From positions 1-64,000 of the forward strand of contig PGYB01000015.1 of the NCBI GenBank assembly GCA_002839445.1: a DNA stretch of 64,000 nucleotides, in the 5' to 3' direction. The stretch comes from Candidatus Riflebacteria bacterium HGW-Riflebacteria-1 (GTDB lineage: Bacteria; Muiribacteriota; Ozemobacteria; Ozemobacterales; Ozemobacteraceae). The translations under genes were made by a program, and so were the position numbers. Of this stretch, positions 15,134 to 24,013 are shown piece by piece (positions within the stretch are counted from its first letter, which is position 1; every line of letters starts with the position of its first letter). Under the pieces are notes generated by a model. The model was not told the DNA's origin and did no database searches. It worked only from the letters and a program-made list of their open reading frames with translations.

Positions 15134-18100
15134 TTAGACAGGGGTTTCAGGGCAGAACAGGTCATAAAGAACCGGAATCATGACCATGGTCATCAGAGTG
15201 CCGGTCAGAAGCCCGAAAGAAGCAACAACACCAAGAGGTGACATGCGCTCAAGGCCAACTGCGCTTTCGAGTGTGAGCGGCATAAGACCGATTATGGTTG
15301 ACAGAGTAGTAATTAGAATAGGCCGCATCCTCGTCTTTACCGACTCAAACAAAGCCTCATGCCGAGGCATGCCGGCAGCTATCGAGGTGTCGATAAAGTC
15401 GATCAGAATGATCGCGTTGTTTACAATAGTACCGCCGAGCAGGATTATGCCCATCATTGCCGGCATGCACATTGGCTTATCAAATATCAGCAAACCCCAG
15501 AAGGCTCCAATAAGCGAAAGTGGAATCGCCGCCATCACCAGAAACGGTCGCCACCAGTTTTCAAAGAGCAGATACAGCACCACATAAAGAAAAACGAAAG
15601 CAAACACCAGTGCCTTGGCAAGCCGAATGCCGGTTTCTGTCATATCCGCCATTGTACCCGACAATTGAGCACTATATCCATCAGGCAGCTTGAGTTCAGT
15701 CAGCACCTGTTCAACATCGGCCGCAACAGCAGACAATGGTCTGACCGAATTGATGCCGAGAATATCTATGGTTTCCTGCAGGTTTTCGCGTGTAACCAGC
15801 GTTGGCTGCAAAACATTGCGCTGTTCACCAAGCCCACCGATAAACAGGTCCCCGGCCAGCCCTGGAATTGCGAGTTGCGCAATGTCTTCGCCCCAACGCC
15901 GACCGTCGACGCCTATTTCCACCCTGACTCCCAGATCGATAAAGCCGTGCATTTTAAGAGCTGAAGGCGTTCTACCGGTCAGTGTAAGCCCAAGAAATTC
16001 ACCGATTACCTGTGGTGTCAGCTGATAGCGCGCAGCCAGGATCAAATCAGGCAAAAAGTGAGTCTCAGGTTTACTTTTGCTCCAGTTCAAGCGCAGGTCG
16101 TTGAGTCCAATAACCTTACGCAGCTTTCTTTCGACATCATTAGCTATGTAGAAAAGAGTATCCGGATCTCTGCCCGAAATCAGCACGTCGATCGGCGCCT
16201 TGCTGGTAGCCATGGGAGTTGCACCAAACTCTGACACTGAATAATTTATCAGCTCAGGAATCAGCGCAAATTCTTCGCGCCATTCACCCATGATCTGCCA
16301 GATATCCTGTTCTCTTTTGTCTCTCGTAGTCAACCTGACCTGAATGTCGAGCTGCTGCAGCAACTGACCGCCAGCGCCGAAGCTCACCTGACCTGGTTCA
16401 GCACCAGCTACCGTAGAAATGCTTAAAACATGTTCATTGCGTTTTATGATCTGTTGCATACGGTTGATGACCATCTCAACGCCGGCCACATTGGTAGATG
16501 GTGGCAGATCAGCTTTAACCGTAATCATGCCGGTATCCATGCGCGGCATGAGTTCGCGACCAATAACAGGCAGAACCAGACGGGCAGTGATAATTAGAAG
16601 CACAAAAGCTGAAATAATCAGCGGCCATCTGATACGCAGGCCAATCCTGAGCAATTTGAGATAAATCGCAGTTATAAATTCGAGCAATCGATCGACTATC
16701 CGGTAAAACCCGCTGACCAGAGCAATTTCACTGCCACCAGTTATCCTGGCAACATCCTCTTCTTTCTCGGCTACCGCCATTTTACGGAGCAGAAGAGGAA
16801 CCACTGTTATCGCAGCAATAAATGAGCCGATCAGGGTCGCCGAGATGGTCATGCTCAATGGCCGCAGGACCTGCTGCACATAACCTCCGACGAACATGAT
16901 CGGAATCATTACTACGATTGTCGTCAGCATGCCACCCCAGACCGAAAAAATTACTTCTTCGACACCTTTAACCAGAGCGGCAAAGCTGTGCTTTTCTGTA
17001 TCAAGATGGCGCCAGGAATTTTCCACCACAACAATAGCTGCGTCAACAACCATACCAACCGCTATGATCAGACCTGACAATGTCACCATATTGATAGTGA
17101 AAGGCGTAAAATACAGAAAAGCGAATGCTGTGAGAAAAGAAAGCGGAATGGAAGCGCCGACAATAATTGCTGCACGCAGATTCTGCAGAAAGATCAGCAC
17201 GATCAGCATGGTTAACCAGACCGCCGAAAACAACGCATCTTTCATGCCGACGATATTGACCGAGATGATTGGCTCCTGATCGGTGGTTACCGCGAAGTCA
17301 ATTTCAGAATACTGTTTCTGCAGCTCCGGCAAAAAGCCTTTCACGCTGCGCAAAGCACCAACTGCATAGCCATTTTCCGGCTTAAGAATGTTCAAAGCGA
17401 TTGCCGGCCGGCCATTTCCGTGATAGATGCTGCGCGGAATACTCACATCAAGGGTTACCGAAGCCACATCAGCGAGCTTGATGATGCCTCCCTTTTGAAC
17501 CCGCATCGGCAGGTCAGCCAGTTCCTGTGGCGTTCGTGCCTCATTGAGGGTTTTAACCAGTGACTCTCTGCCGCCAATGTCGAGGTAGCCGCCGGGAAGT
17601 GATAGATTCTGGGCGCCGATTGCCCGCAGTATCTGCTCCGGACTGATTTTGAACTGGCGCAGTTTTTCGATATCCATGCGCACCAGCACTTCGGCTTTGT
17701 TCGCACCAAAAACGTCAACCTTGCCGACTCCCGGCAATCTCAGCAAAGCTTCCTTTATGTCGTTGTCCGCAAGAATTCTGATTGCTTTCAGGTCAAGCGA
17801 AGAGCTTGCAACTGGCGAAAGCGCAAGAGTCAGCACTGGTCGGTTTGCATCAGTTATTCTGAAAAACTGTGAGGCCTGAGTTCCCGTCGGAAACTGCCGG
17901 GTAACGCGGCTTACCGCATTTATCACATCGGTCATTGCGGCAGCCATATTGACACCATACTCAAACTGCGCATTTACCGAAGAAACTTCGTCGCGCGAAG
18001 TCGAAACTACGTTTTTGATGCCAGTCAGGCCCCTCAGCTCACGGTCTATCAAAGTGGTAACACGTCGATTGACATCTTCAGCTGAAGCGCCGGGCACGAC

Positions 18101-18247
18101 TGTCATGGTAACGATCTGCGGCGGAACAGTATCCGGAAAAAGGTCAACCGGCATCACCTGGTAGGATATTACACCAAGCGCGCCAACCAGCAACCAGAAC
18201 GCAATCGACCAGGCCGGCTTTTTGATTATGCTCTCGACCATGCTCAT
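15134..18247 (-). CDS. RND family efflux pump, inner-membrane permease
   Basis: A 1037-residue protein of full AcrB/CusA-family length: a first membrane helix (13-30), a periplasmic porter domain, helices from about 335 to 490, a second porter half and a final helix group (about 860-1030). MPVDLFPDTVPPQ and PGASAEDVN after the first helix are typical. GMVVDAAIVVVEN holds the proton-relay Asp402; the second Asp usual in HAE-1 pumps is Ala here, closer to CusA and HAE-2/3 types. It expels drugs or metals using the proton gradient. The start overlaps the adaptor stop as ATGA. No TolC-like outer-membrane gene lies in the window, so the pump must use one encoded elsewhere. Confidence 0.93.
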   Translation of the reverse strand: MSMVESIIKKPAWSIAFWLLVGALGVISYQVMPVDLFPDTVPPQIVTMTVVPGASAEDVNRRVTTLIDRELRGLTGIKNVVSTSRDEVSSVNAQFEYGVNMAAAMTDVINAVSRVTRQFPTGTQASQFFRITDANRPVLTLALSPVASSSLDLKAIRILADNDIKEALLRLPGVGKVDVFGANKAEVLVRMDIEKLRQFKISPEQILRAIGAQNLSLPGGYLDIGGRESLVKTLNEARTPQELADLPMRVQKGGIIKLADVASVTLDVSIPRSIYHGNGRPAIALNILKPENGYAVGALRSVKGFLPELQKQYSEIDFAVTTDQEPIISVNIVGMKDALFSAVWLTMLIVLIFLQNLRAAIIVGASIPLSFLTAFAFLYFTPFTINMVTLSGLIIAVGMVVDAAIVVVENSWRHLDTEKHSFAALVKGVEEVIFSVWGGMLTTIVVMIPIMFVGGYVQQVLRPLSMTISATLIGSFIAAITVVPLLLRKMAVAEKEEDVARITGGSEIALVSGFYRIVDRLLEFITAIYLKLLRIGLRIRWPLIISAFVLLIITARLVLPVIGRELMPRMDTGMITVKADLPPSTNVAGVEMVINRMQQIIKRNEHVLSISTVAGAEPGQVSFGAGGQLLQQLDIQVRLTTRDKREQDIWQIMGEWREEFALIPELINYSVSEFGATPMATSKAPIDVLISGRDPDTLFYIANDVERKLRKVIGLNDLRLNWSKSKPETHFLPDLILAARYQLTPQVIGEFLGLTLTGRTPSALKMHGFIDLGVRVEIGVDGRRWGEDIAQLAIPGLAGDLFIGGLGEQRNVLQPTLVTRENLQETIDILGINSVRPLSAVAADVEQVLTELKLPDGYSAQLSGTMADMTETGIRLAKALVFAFVFLYVVLYLLFENWWRPFLVMAAIPLSLIGAFWGLLIFDKPMCMPAMMGIILLGGTIVNNAIILIDFIDTSIAAGMPRHEALFESVKTRMRPILITTLSTIIGLMPLTLESAVGLERMSPLGVVASFGLLTGTLMTMVMIPVLYDLFCPETPV

Positions 18248-19488
18248 TTGATCACCTCTATGCTGAAGGAGGCAGGGAGTCTGACATTTTCGAGATAATT
18301 GCCAATCGCCAGTTCTGTGCCGGGCAGCAGAAGGGCAGCAGGCATCACCAGCATGCCACTGTCGCCGCGCATTGCGGGTTTTATCGCCATGCGGCTGGCG
18401 TGAGCGTTTTCAACGACATAAACAAAAACCTGTTGCGAATTGTTAAAGTCGATAAAACTGGCGGCTGGCGGCACGATCACTCCTTCGCCGACTTCTACAA
18501 CTATGCGCACCGGGAGTTGCATATCATAAGCCAGACCAGCAAGCCCTCCCGACATCGATGCTTCGACAGTAATCTGGCGCAACTCGTTATTTACAGGGTA
18601 TACCCGGCTGACAACAAAACTGCTTTCACTGGCGCCCTTGAGCATTACCGGCTGGCCAGTTCGTACCAGAACCGATTCCTGCTGCGGAATCTGCATAAGC
18701 AGACGGGTCAGCGAAGTATCTTCTATGGTATAAACTGCTACTCCCGGCTGCACCAGGCTGCCTTCTTCCTGAAGGCGAGCAGAGATTATGCCATCAACCG
18801 GTGCCATTATCTCAGCGTAGTCAAGTCTGGCACGCAGCACAGCAACATCTTTTTCGCTTGCCTGCTTTTGGGAAAGTACTGCGGAAATCTGTGCTTTTTG
18901 AGCTGATATTTGCGATTTAACCGTCTCGAACCGGCTTTCAGCTTCAGCCAGACGATTTACCGTTGTATCTAAGGCGTTTTTTGCAAGAGCCTGGGCCGCA
19001 AAGAGTTTTTGATCTCTTTCTAAATTAGCTTTCCAGTAGTCAAGATTGATCTGGTTTGCTTCAAGCTGGCTGGTGAGAGCGCGCAGACCCGCCTGAACAG
19101 ACGAGACCTGACCTGATGCTGAATCAGAGCGCGCCCGGGCCGCCTGCAACTGCGCCTTCTGCTCACGACTGTCAATAATAGCAAGCACAGTACCAGCGGT
19201 TACCCGGTCACCCTCGCGATATTTAAGTTCGGTTATCTTGCCACCGGTTTCAGCCTTAAGCTGAATGGTTGCCGCACTTTTGACGGTTGCAAGAGCCGGA
19301 ACACTGCGCACAGCGTAACCATGCTCAACACGCGTAGTTTTAACCGCCAACACCGGCTGCGGCATTGTTCGGGCTTTAGCGAGCTCGGCTTTTTTGCGCA
19401 GCAGCCCTGAAATTGCCAGGGCCGCGAACGCTGCAAAAACAAGTATTATAATGACATTTTGCCAATTCAGATATTTGTGTCTGCTCAT
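18244..19488 (-). CDS. RND efflux periplasmic adaptor (membrane fusion protein)
   Basis: A 414-residue HlyD/AcrA-type adaptor. Residues 10-30 are an N-terminal membrane anchor. The lipoyl half-motifs surround a coiled-coil hairpin: KAETGGKITELKYREGDRV (about 77-95) before it and MAPVDGIISARLQEEGSLV after it, with an Ala/Gln/Leu-rich helical hairpin (110-225) between. Beta-barrel and membrane-proximal domains follow. It bridges the permease to an outer-membrane channel. Four-base ATGA overlaps with both neighbours show that the three genes form one translationally coupled operon. Confidence 0.92.
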   Translation of the reverse strand: MSRHKYLNWQNVIIILVFAAFAALAISGLLRKKAELAKARTMPQPVLAVKTTRVEHGYAVRSVPALATVKSAATIQLKAETGGKITELKYREGDRVTAGTVLAIIDSREQKAQLQAARARSDSASGQVSSVQAGLRALTSQLEANQINLDYWKANLERDQKLFAAQALAKNALDTTVNRLAEAESRFETVKSQISAQKAQISAVLSQKQASEKDVAVLRARLDYAEIMAPVDGIISARLQEEGSLVQPGVAVYTIEDTSLTRLLMQIPQQESVLVRTGQPVMLKGASESSFVVSRVYPVNNELRQITVEASMSGGLAGLAYDMQLPVRIVVEVGEGVIVPPAASFIDFNNSQQVFVYVVENAHASRMAIKPAMRGDSGMLVMPAALLLPGTELAIGNYLENVRLPASFSIEVIK

Positions 19489-20231
19489 AATTCTGCCTCG
19501 CTATATGAAACTATTCTGGCCAGTTCAGCTATGTTGCTGGCGCCATCTTCAAGCAATCCATCAGCTGATCGCTGCAGTGTCCATCTGATGACGGTAGTCT
19601 GCAGTAACCCAAGCACGGCTGCTTCCAGAGCTTCCGGCTGTACATCAGCCCTTACCTGCTTCATTTTCTGCCCGGTCTTGACAATGCTTGCCACCGCCTG
19701 CGCCAGATAGGAAAGGTTTTTGCGCATGTCGGCGAGCAATCTCTGATTCTGTGGATTTATCGCCTCAGAAAAAAACAGAACCGGATTCAATCTTTCATTG
19801 AGCAGGTGGTGCAGGTGCAGATGAAAAAGCTCTTCCAGCTTTTTGGCAAACGGCAGCTTTTCTGCGACAAGTTTGCTGATCGCTTCTCGCCATGGCGCAA
19901 ACAAGGCTTCAAGCAGTGCCAGCATCAGTTCTTCCTTGCTGGTAAAGTGCCGATAGATTGCGGCTTCACTGATGCCAACGCGGCCAGCGACTATTCTGAT
20001 GGTAAAATTGCTGAAACCTTCGGTAAAAATCAGGTCGCGGGCTGTCTCAAGAATCTGCCCTCGGCGCTGCGCACCACTTTTGCGGCGCACAATTTTTTTC
20101 TCGCCATTTAAAGAGGCATCCTGCTGCAGACTTTTCGCAACCCGCGGGCTTCCGTTGCTGCCGAACTTCTTTTTGTCTGTTGCCCGGACTGAAAGTTCCC
20201 TGTCACCAGAACTTGCTTTCTTCGCGCTCAT
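19485..20231 (-). CDS. TetR/AcrR family regulator of the RND operon
   Basis: A 248-residue regulator. The ATG at 20231 is chosen over upstream ATGs because GATGGAGG lies 8 nt before it. Residues 1-50 form an unusually long basic, low-complexity extension. The HTH (about 54-104) is classic: TARDLIFTEGFSNFTIRIVA then GISEAAIYRHFTSKEEL. The C-terminal ligand-binding domain is all-helical. As first gene of the operon it probably represses its own promoter, where an operator-like palindrome overlaps the predicted start of transcription (20307-20326), and is released by a pump substrate. Confidence 0.92.
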   Translation of the reverse strand: MSAKKASSGDRELSVRATDKKKFGSNGSPRVAKSLQQDASLNGEKKIVRRKSGAQRRGQILETARDLIFTEGFSNFTIRIVAGRVGISEAAIYRHFTSKEELMLALLEALFAPWREAISKLVAEKLPFAKKLEELFHLHLHHLLNERLNPVLFFSEAINPQNQRLLADMRKNLSYLAQAVASIVKTGQKMKQVRADVQPEALEAAVLGLLQTTVIRWTLQRSADGLLEDGASNIAELARIVSYSEAEL

Positions 20232-20306
20232 TATTGTTGCCTCCATCATCTGCTGTAATCGCTGTATAACTGATTCTTCTGTCAGCCATTGCGCACTACA
20301 CCTGCT

Positions 20307-20326
20307 AAGTTAGCTAACGTTAACTT
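20307..20326. promoter_or_regulatory. Operator-like palindrome of the TetR-RND operon
   Basis: The 20-bp site has outer arms AAGTTA and TAACTT and contains three overlapping perfect palindromes: GTTAGCTAAC, TAACGTTA and GTTAAC. It begins one base downstream of the -10 box, so a bound TetR dimer would block transcription start. Binding by the adjacent regulator is inferred. Confidence 0.65.
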
Positions 20327-20327
20327 A

Positions 20328-20356
20328 AATATAGCGTTTGCCGGCTATATTGTCAA
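20328..20356 (-). promoter_or_regulatory. Promoter of the TetR-adaptor-RND operon
   Basis: On the minus strand a perfect TTGACA (20351-20356), a 17-nt spacer and TATATT (20328-20333) form a near-consensus sigma70 promoter. The predicted start is about 90 nt before the TetR ATG and falls within the palindrome. Confidence 0.75.
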
Positions 20357-20462
20357 GAGTTTCAAAAACTGCTTGTGCCAAATACTGGCAGGATGTCTCA
20401 AAAATGCATGCTCTCCTAGAACTAGGCTATTGCTATGAGTTTGAATACAGCAAAAAGCTGTA

Positions 20463-22877
20463 TTGAAAAATGCGGCAGAGCAGATTAGAATAGGCGCGCA
20501 ATCTTATCAAGGCGGGCAAATCTTGGTTTATTTATATTCCTGCTCTATTTTTCTGTCGGCTTTTCTTTTGTTCATGGTACAACCAATGATCGGCAAGATG
20601 TTTCTGCCATGGGTTGGTGGATCATCAGCGGCCTGGAACACCTGCATGTTTTTTTTTCAGGCTCTACTTCTGGCCGGGTATGCTTACACGCATTTTTCGA
20701 TAAGCCGGATTGGCGTTAAAAAGCAGTCATGGCTGCAGTTTCCGTTGATGCTGGCCGCTCTGTTTTTTTTGCCCTTTATCTACAGCAACTCCGGTCAGGT
20801 TCCTGATGACCCGTCGACATGGCTCATTGTGCAGCTGTTCAAAACTATTGGCATGCCGTTCTTTGTCGTTTCGGGTATCTCACCACTGCTGCAGGTATGG
20901 TTCGCCAACACCATGCACCAGCGCGCAGAAAGCCCGTTTTTTCTCTATGCCGCCAGCAACACCGGCAGCCTGTTCGCGCTGATTGCTTATCCTGTCTTGA
21001 TCGAGCCGGCCTTCGACCTTGCCGGTCAGGCCCGTCTCTGGACCGCTGGCTACATTCTGCTGCTGATCTTGATGGTTGTCTGCTTTGCAGCTGTTAAGAA
21101 AAGCGAGCAGCCAGATCAACCGGTTGTTGCCAGTATTGACGAAGCACCTGCGCCCGCGGCGCGCGAAATAGCCTTCTGGGTTGTCGCCGCTTTTGTGCCA
21201 TCGAGCATGCTGCTCGCAGTCACCCAATATGTGACTACCGACCTCGTTCCCGTGCCAATGTTCTGGATAATTCCGCTGATGATCTATTTGATCACTTTCA
21301 TCATCGCTTTTTCTGAAAAAATGTCGCCACGTGCCGCCACATTCAGCAATATTTCATTGCTGGTAATACTCTCTTTTCTGTCATTATACCTGTTTGTCGA
21401 GATCACCTATTTCTGGTTCAGCGTATTCGTTCACCTGTTTACGCTGTTCTGCGTAGCAATGTTCTGTCACAAGGCTATTGCCGAAAACAAACCATCGGTA
21501 AAACACCTCACGGCATTTTATCTCTGGATATCGTTTGGCGGTGTGCTCGGCGGCTTTTTTAACTCACTGCTGGCGCCTCTGCTATTCTCTGATTATCTCG
21601 AATACCCTCTGCTCATTGTTTTGAGCTGCTTTGTTATCGACCATTTTAATCTTCGCCAGCCAGAACCAGAATCAGTCAGCCCTGCCAGAACCCTTTTGCC
21701 AAGAGTAGTCTCAGCATTTGTCGGGCTGTATGTTTTTACTGCTATCATTTATATGGCGAACGTAAATCTTCCTGAGCAGTGTTTTCATCTTGCCACTTAT
21801 TTTGGCTACGATATCAACGCACCCGGTCTCAAAGGTTTTCTCGAATTTCTTGGTGATAACCATGGCGCGATCAGGCAGGTCTCTTTTGCTCTGGCTGCAA
21901 TTCTTCCCGCCTTTATTCTGATGAAACGCTACCGCGTCGCATTTGCGCCTGTTGTTGCGGTTGTCCTTGCGCTCATCTTTATTTACAACATCGGGCAGCA
22001 CAAGATTATTCGGCGTTACCGCAATTTTTTCGGTGTCAAAAAAGTCTTTTTCGACACCGAAGCCAATCTACGCTATCTCGCGCATGGCTCAACCGTGCAT
22101 GGTAAACAGAGTTTTGTCGATGCCTTGCGCGAAGAACCCCTCACTTACTACCATCGCCGCGGGCCTCTCGGCGATATTTTTGCCCTGCCAATGTTCGGTC
22201 AGGATAACCTCAAAGTCGCCATAATCGGCCTGGGAATAGGTTCCATGGCCGCTTATTCGCGAACCGGTAACGAGTTTGTTTTTTATGAACTCGACCCGCA
22301 GGTTGCTGAAATTGCGCAGAAAACCGGAATATTCTCTTATCTCAAGGATTTCGGCCAGAACTGCCGCATTGAAATCGGAGATGGACGCCTTAAAATAATG
22401 CAGGCCGCGCCAAAATACTTTGATATGATCATCATCGACGCCTTCTCTTCTGATGCGGTGCCAATTCACCTTCTGACCGTCGAATCGCTGCAGATTTACC
22501 TCGACAGGCTCAAAGACAGCGGAATTATCGCCGTTCACATTTCCAACCGCTACCTGAACCTGCAGCCAAACCTGCAGGCGCTGGCAAAAGTTCACAATCT
22601 GCGCCAGACTTTTCTTGCTGACAATTATTTTGACAGTAACGACTCAGCCAATTATGAGCGTAGCCCGGCTGAATACGCCATTTTTACCAGAGATCAGGGA
22701 GTCGTAAATTATCTCGCAAAAGTTTCTGGAGACGCCTGGGCTCCAATTGACGCCTGGCCAGATTTTCAGCCATGGACAGACAGTCATTCCAGCATTTTCC
22801 CGTTGTTGAACTTCAGAGCCAGGGGCAACACAGCACCCATCGAAAAAGAAAACCAGTCCAATCCGGGGGTAAAATAA
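20463..22877 (+). CDS. Fused membrane/spermidine-synthase-like protein
   Basis: Up to 804 residues. The N-terminal half has many membrane helices, beginning with a conserved block (FLSAFLLFMVQPMIGKMFLP then AAWNTCMFFFQALLLAGYAY) found in the fused MFS/spermidine synthase family. From about residue 560 a Rossmann methyltransferase-fold domain follows: VAIIGLGIGSMAAYSR is the nucleotide loop, FYELDPQV the acidic strand end and IIIDAFSSDAVPIHLLT the aminopropyltransferase-like catalytic segment. The substrate is unknown; such fusions are often not true spermidine synthases. The first start is a TTG in a small hairpin without a ribosome binding site; a TTG about 20 codons in follows an AGGCGG box. 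Its stop overlaps an ATG (TAATG) in the next gene's frame. Confidence 0.8.
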   Translation: MKNAAEQIRIGAQSYQGGQILVYLYSCSIFLSAFLLFMVQPMIGKMFLPWVGGSSAAWNTCMFFFQALLLAGYAYTHFSISRIGVKKQSWLQFPLMLAALFFLPFIYSNSGQVPDDPSTWLIVQLFKTIGMPFFVVSGISPLLQVWFANTMHQRAESPFFLYAASNTGSLFALIAYPVLIEPAFDLAGQARLWTAGYILLLILMVVCFAAVKKSEQPDQPVVASIDEAPAPAAREIAFWVVAAFVPSSMLLAVTQYVTTDLVPVPMFWIIPLMIYLITFIIAFSEKMSPRAATFSNISLLVILSFLSLYLFVEITYFWFSVFVHLFTLFCVAMFCHKAIAENKPSVKHLTAFYLWISFGGVLGGFFNSLLAPLLFSDYLEYPLLIVLSCFVIDHFNLRQPEPESVSPARTLLPRVVSAFVGLYVFTAIIYMANVNLPEQCFHLATYFGYDINAPGLKGFLEFLGDNHGAIRQVSFALAAILPAFILMKRYRVAFAPVVAVVLALIFIYNIGQHKIIRRYRNFFGVKKVFFDTEANLRYLAHGSTVHGKQSFVDALREEPLTYYHRRGPLGDIFALPMFGQDNLKVAIIGLGIGSMAAYSRTGNEFVFYELDPQVAEIAQKTGIFSYLKDFGQNCRIEIGDGRLKIMQAAPKYFDMIIIDAFSSDAVPIHLLTVESLQIYLDRLKDSGIIAVHISNRYLNLQPNLQALAKVHNLRQTFLADNYFDSNDSANYERSPAEYAIFTRDQGVVNYLAKVSGDAWAPIDAWPDFQPWTDSHSSIFPLLNFRARGNTAPIEKENQSNPGVK

Positions 22878-22975
22878 TGCAATGCCAATGCTATGAAAAC
22901 AACGAAAGGCAGGACACCTCGATGTTGCCATCGAACCAGTTTGCTGACAAGATTAACACTGAACAGAAAACGAGA

Positions 22976-24013
22976 ATGTCCAGGCGCAAGCATCAGTTTC
23001 TTGCTGTCGTCATTATGATTGCCATAGTAATGATTGCTTTTGTCAGCGGTTGCGGCAGCAATGAACCCGAAGTTATTATTTACACATCTGTCGATCAGCC
23101 TTTTGCTGAGCCAGTTTTTAAGGCGTTCACTGATAAGACTGGTATAAAGGTCAGACCGGTTTTTGATACCGAAGCCGCTAAAACCGTCGGCCTTGCCAAC
23201 CGTCTGCGCGCTGAATCAGCAGCGCCACGGGCCGATGTTTTCTGGAGTTCAGAGTTTTCTCACACCATTCGCCTCGCAGCCGAAGGAATTTTTGCGCCAT
23301 ATCGGCCTGCACATGCCGAAGACATTCCCGCTCATTTTCGCGATGCACAGGATCTCTGGACTGGGTCAGGGCAGCGCGCGAGGGTGTTGATCATTAACAA
23401 AAACAGTTTGCCAGAAGAAGTCTGGCCAAAAACTCTCGATGAATTGCTTGATGAAAAGTGGCAGCCTGAGCAGATTACCGTTGCTCGCCCATTGTTTGGT
23501 ACAACTAACACCCAGGCGTCGGCAATGTTTGCGCGCGAAGGTGAAGAAGGGTTGCGCCGTTTTTTTGAGACGCTCAAACAACGCAAGGCAGCCTTTGTCG
23601 ATGGCAACGCCACAACACGCGACCGTGTTGTGGCTGGCACCAGTTTCGTCGGACTTACTGACAGCGATGATGCAATTGTCGCTATCAAGCGCGGCGATCC
23701 GGTAGCCATGATATTTCCCGATCAGGGTGAAAGCCAGGCCGGAACGCTGCTGATTCCGAACACGGCAGCGCTGGTAAAGAACGGGCCAAGTAGCACTCAG
23801 GCAAAGGCGTTTCTCGATTTTATAACCAGCGCTGAAGGCGAATTGCTGCTAACCAGGCTCGGCGAAGGCTTCTTTCCAATTAGAAAAGATCTGGCGACGC
23901 AGCTTGAATGGCTTCCTGCCAATGGAGTAAAAGAACTGCAGATATCGCTGCCGCAAGTCGCCGGCGCGATTGCCTCTACCAGCGCGATTCTTAGCGAGAT
24001 GTTTCTGCAGTAA
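22976..24013 (+). CDS. Fe3+-type ABC transporter substrate-binding lipoprotein
   Basis: A 345-residue protein from the chosen ATG, with basic MSRRKH, a hydrophobic stretch and a VSGC lipobox (Cys near 22). Other in-frame starts (22877, overlapping the previous stop, and 22922) would add 18-33 residues before the signal, so the start is not certain. The mature part is a class II periplasmic binding protein of the AfuA/FbpA/FutA group: EVIIYTSVDQPFAEPVFKAF opens the fold, RADVFWSSE, LLDEKW and a late FPIRKD follow. Ferric iron is the usual ligand, but thiamine or phosphonate binders share the fold, so the ligand is inferred. The permease and ATPase genes follow directly. Confidence 0.8.
   Translation: MSRRKHQFLAVVIMIAIVMIAFVSGCGSNEPEVIIYTSVDQPFAEPVFKAFTDKTGIKVRPVFDTEAAKTVGLANRLRAESAAPRADVFWSSEFSHTIRLAAEGIFAPYRPAHAEDIPAHFRDAQDLWTGSGQRARVLIINKNSLPEEVWPKTLDELLDEKWQPEQITVARPLFGTTNTQASAMFAREGEEGLRRFFETLKQRKAAFVDGNATTRDRVVAGTSFVGLTDSDDAIVAIKRGDPVAMIFPDQGESQAGTLLIPNTAALVKNGPSSTQAKAFLDFITSAEGELLLTRLGEGFFPIRKDLATQLEWLPANGVKELQISLPQVAGAIASTSAILSEMFLQ

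Noticed and set aside
15121..15142. CCTGTC/GACAGG hairpin over the stop of the RND gene
   Set aside because: The loop is long and no T-run follows, so a terminator is not supported.
20444..20464. AATACAG/CTGTATT hairpin at the TTG start of the synthase fusion
   Set aside because: It could control translation, but the true start is uncertain and no T-run is present, so it was not called.
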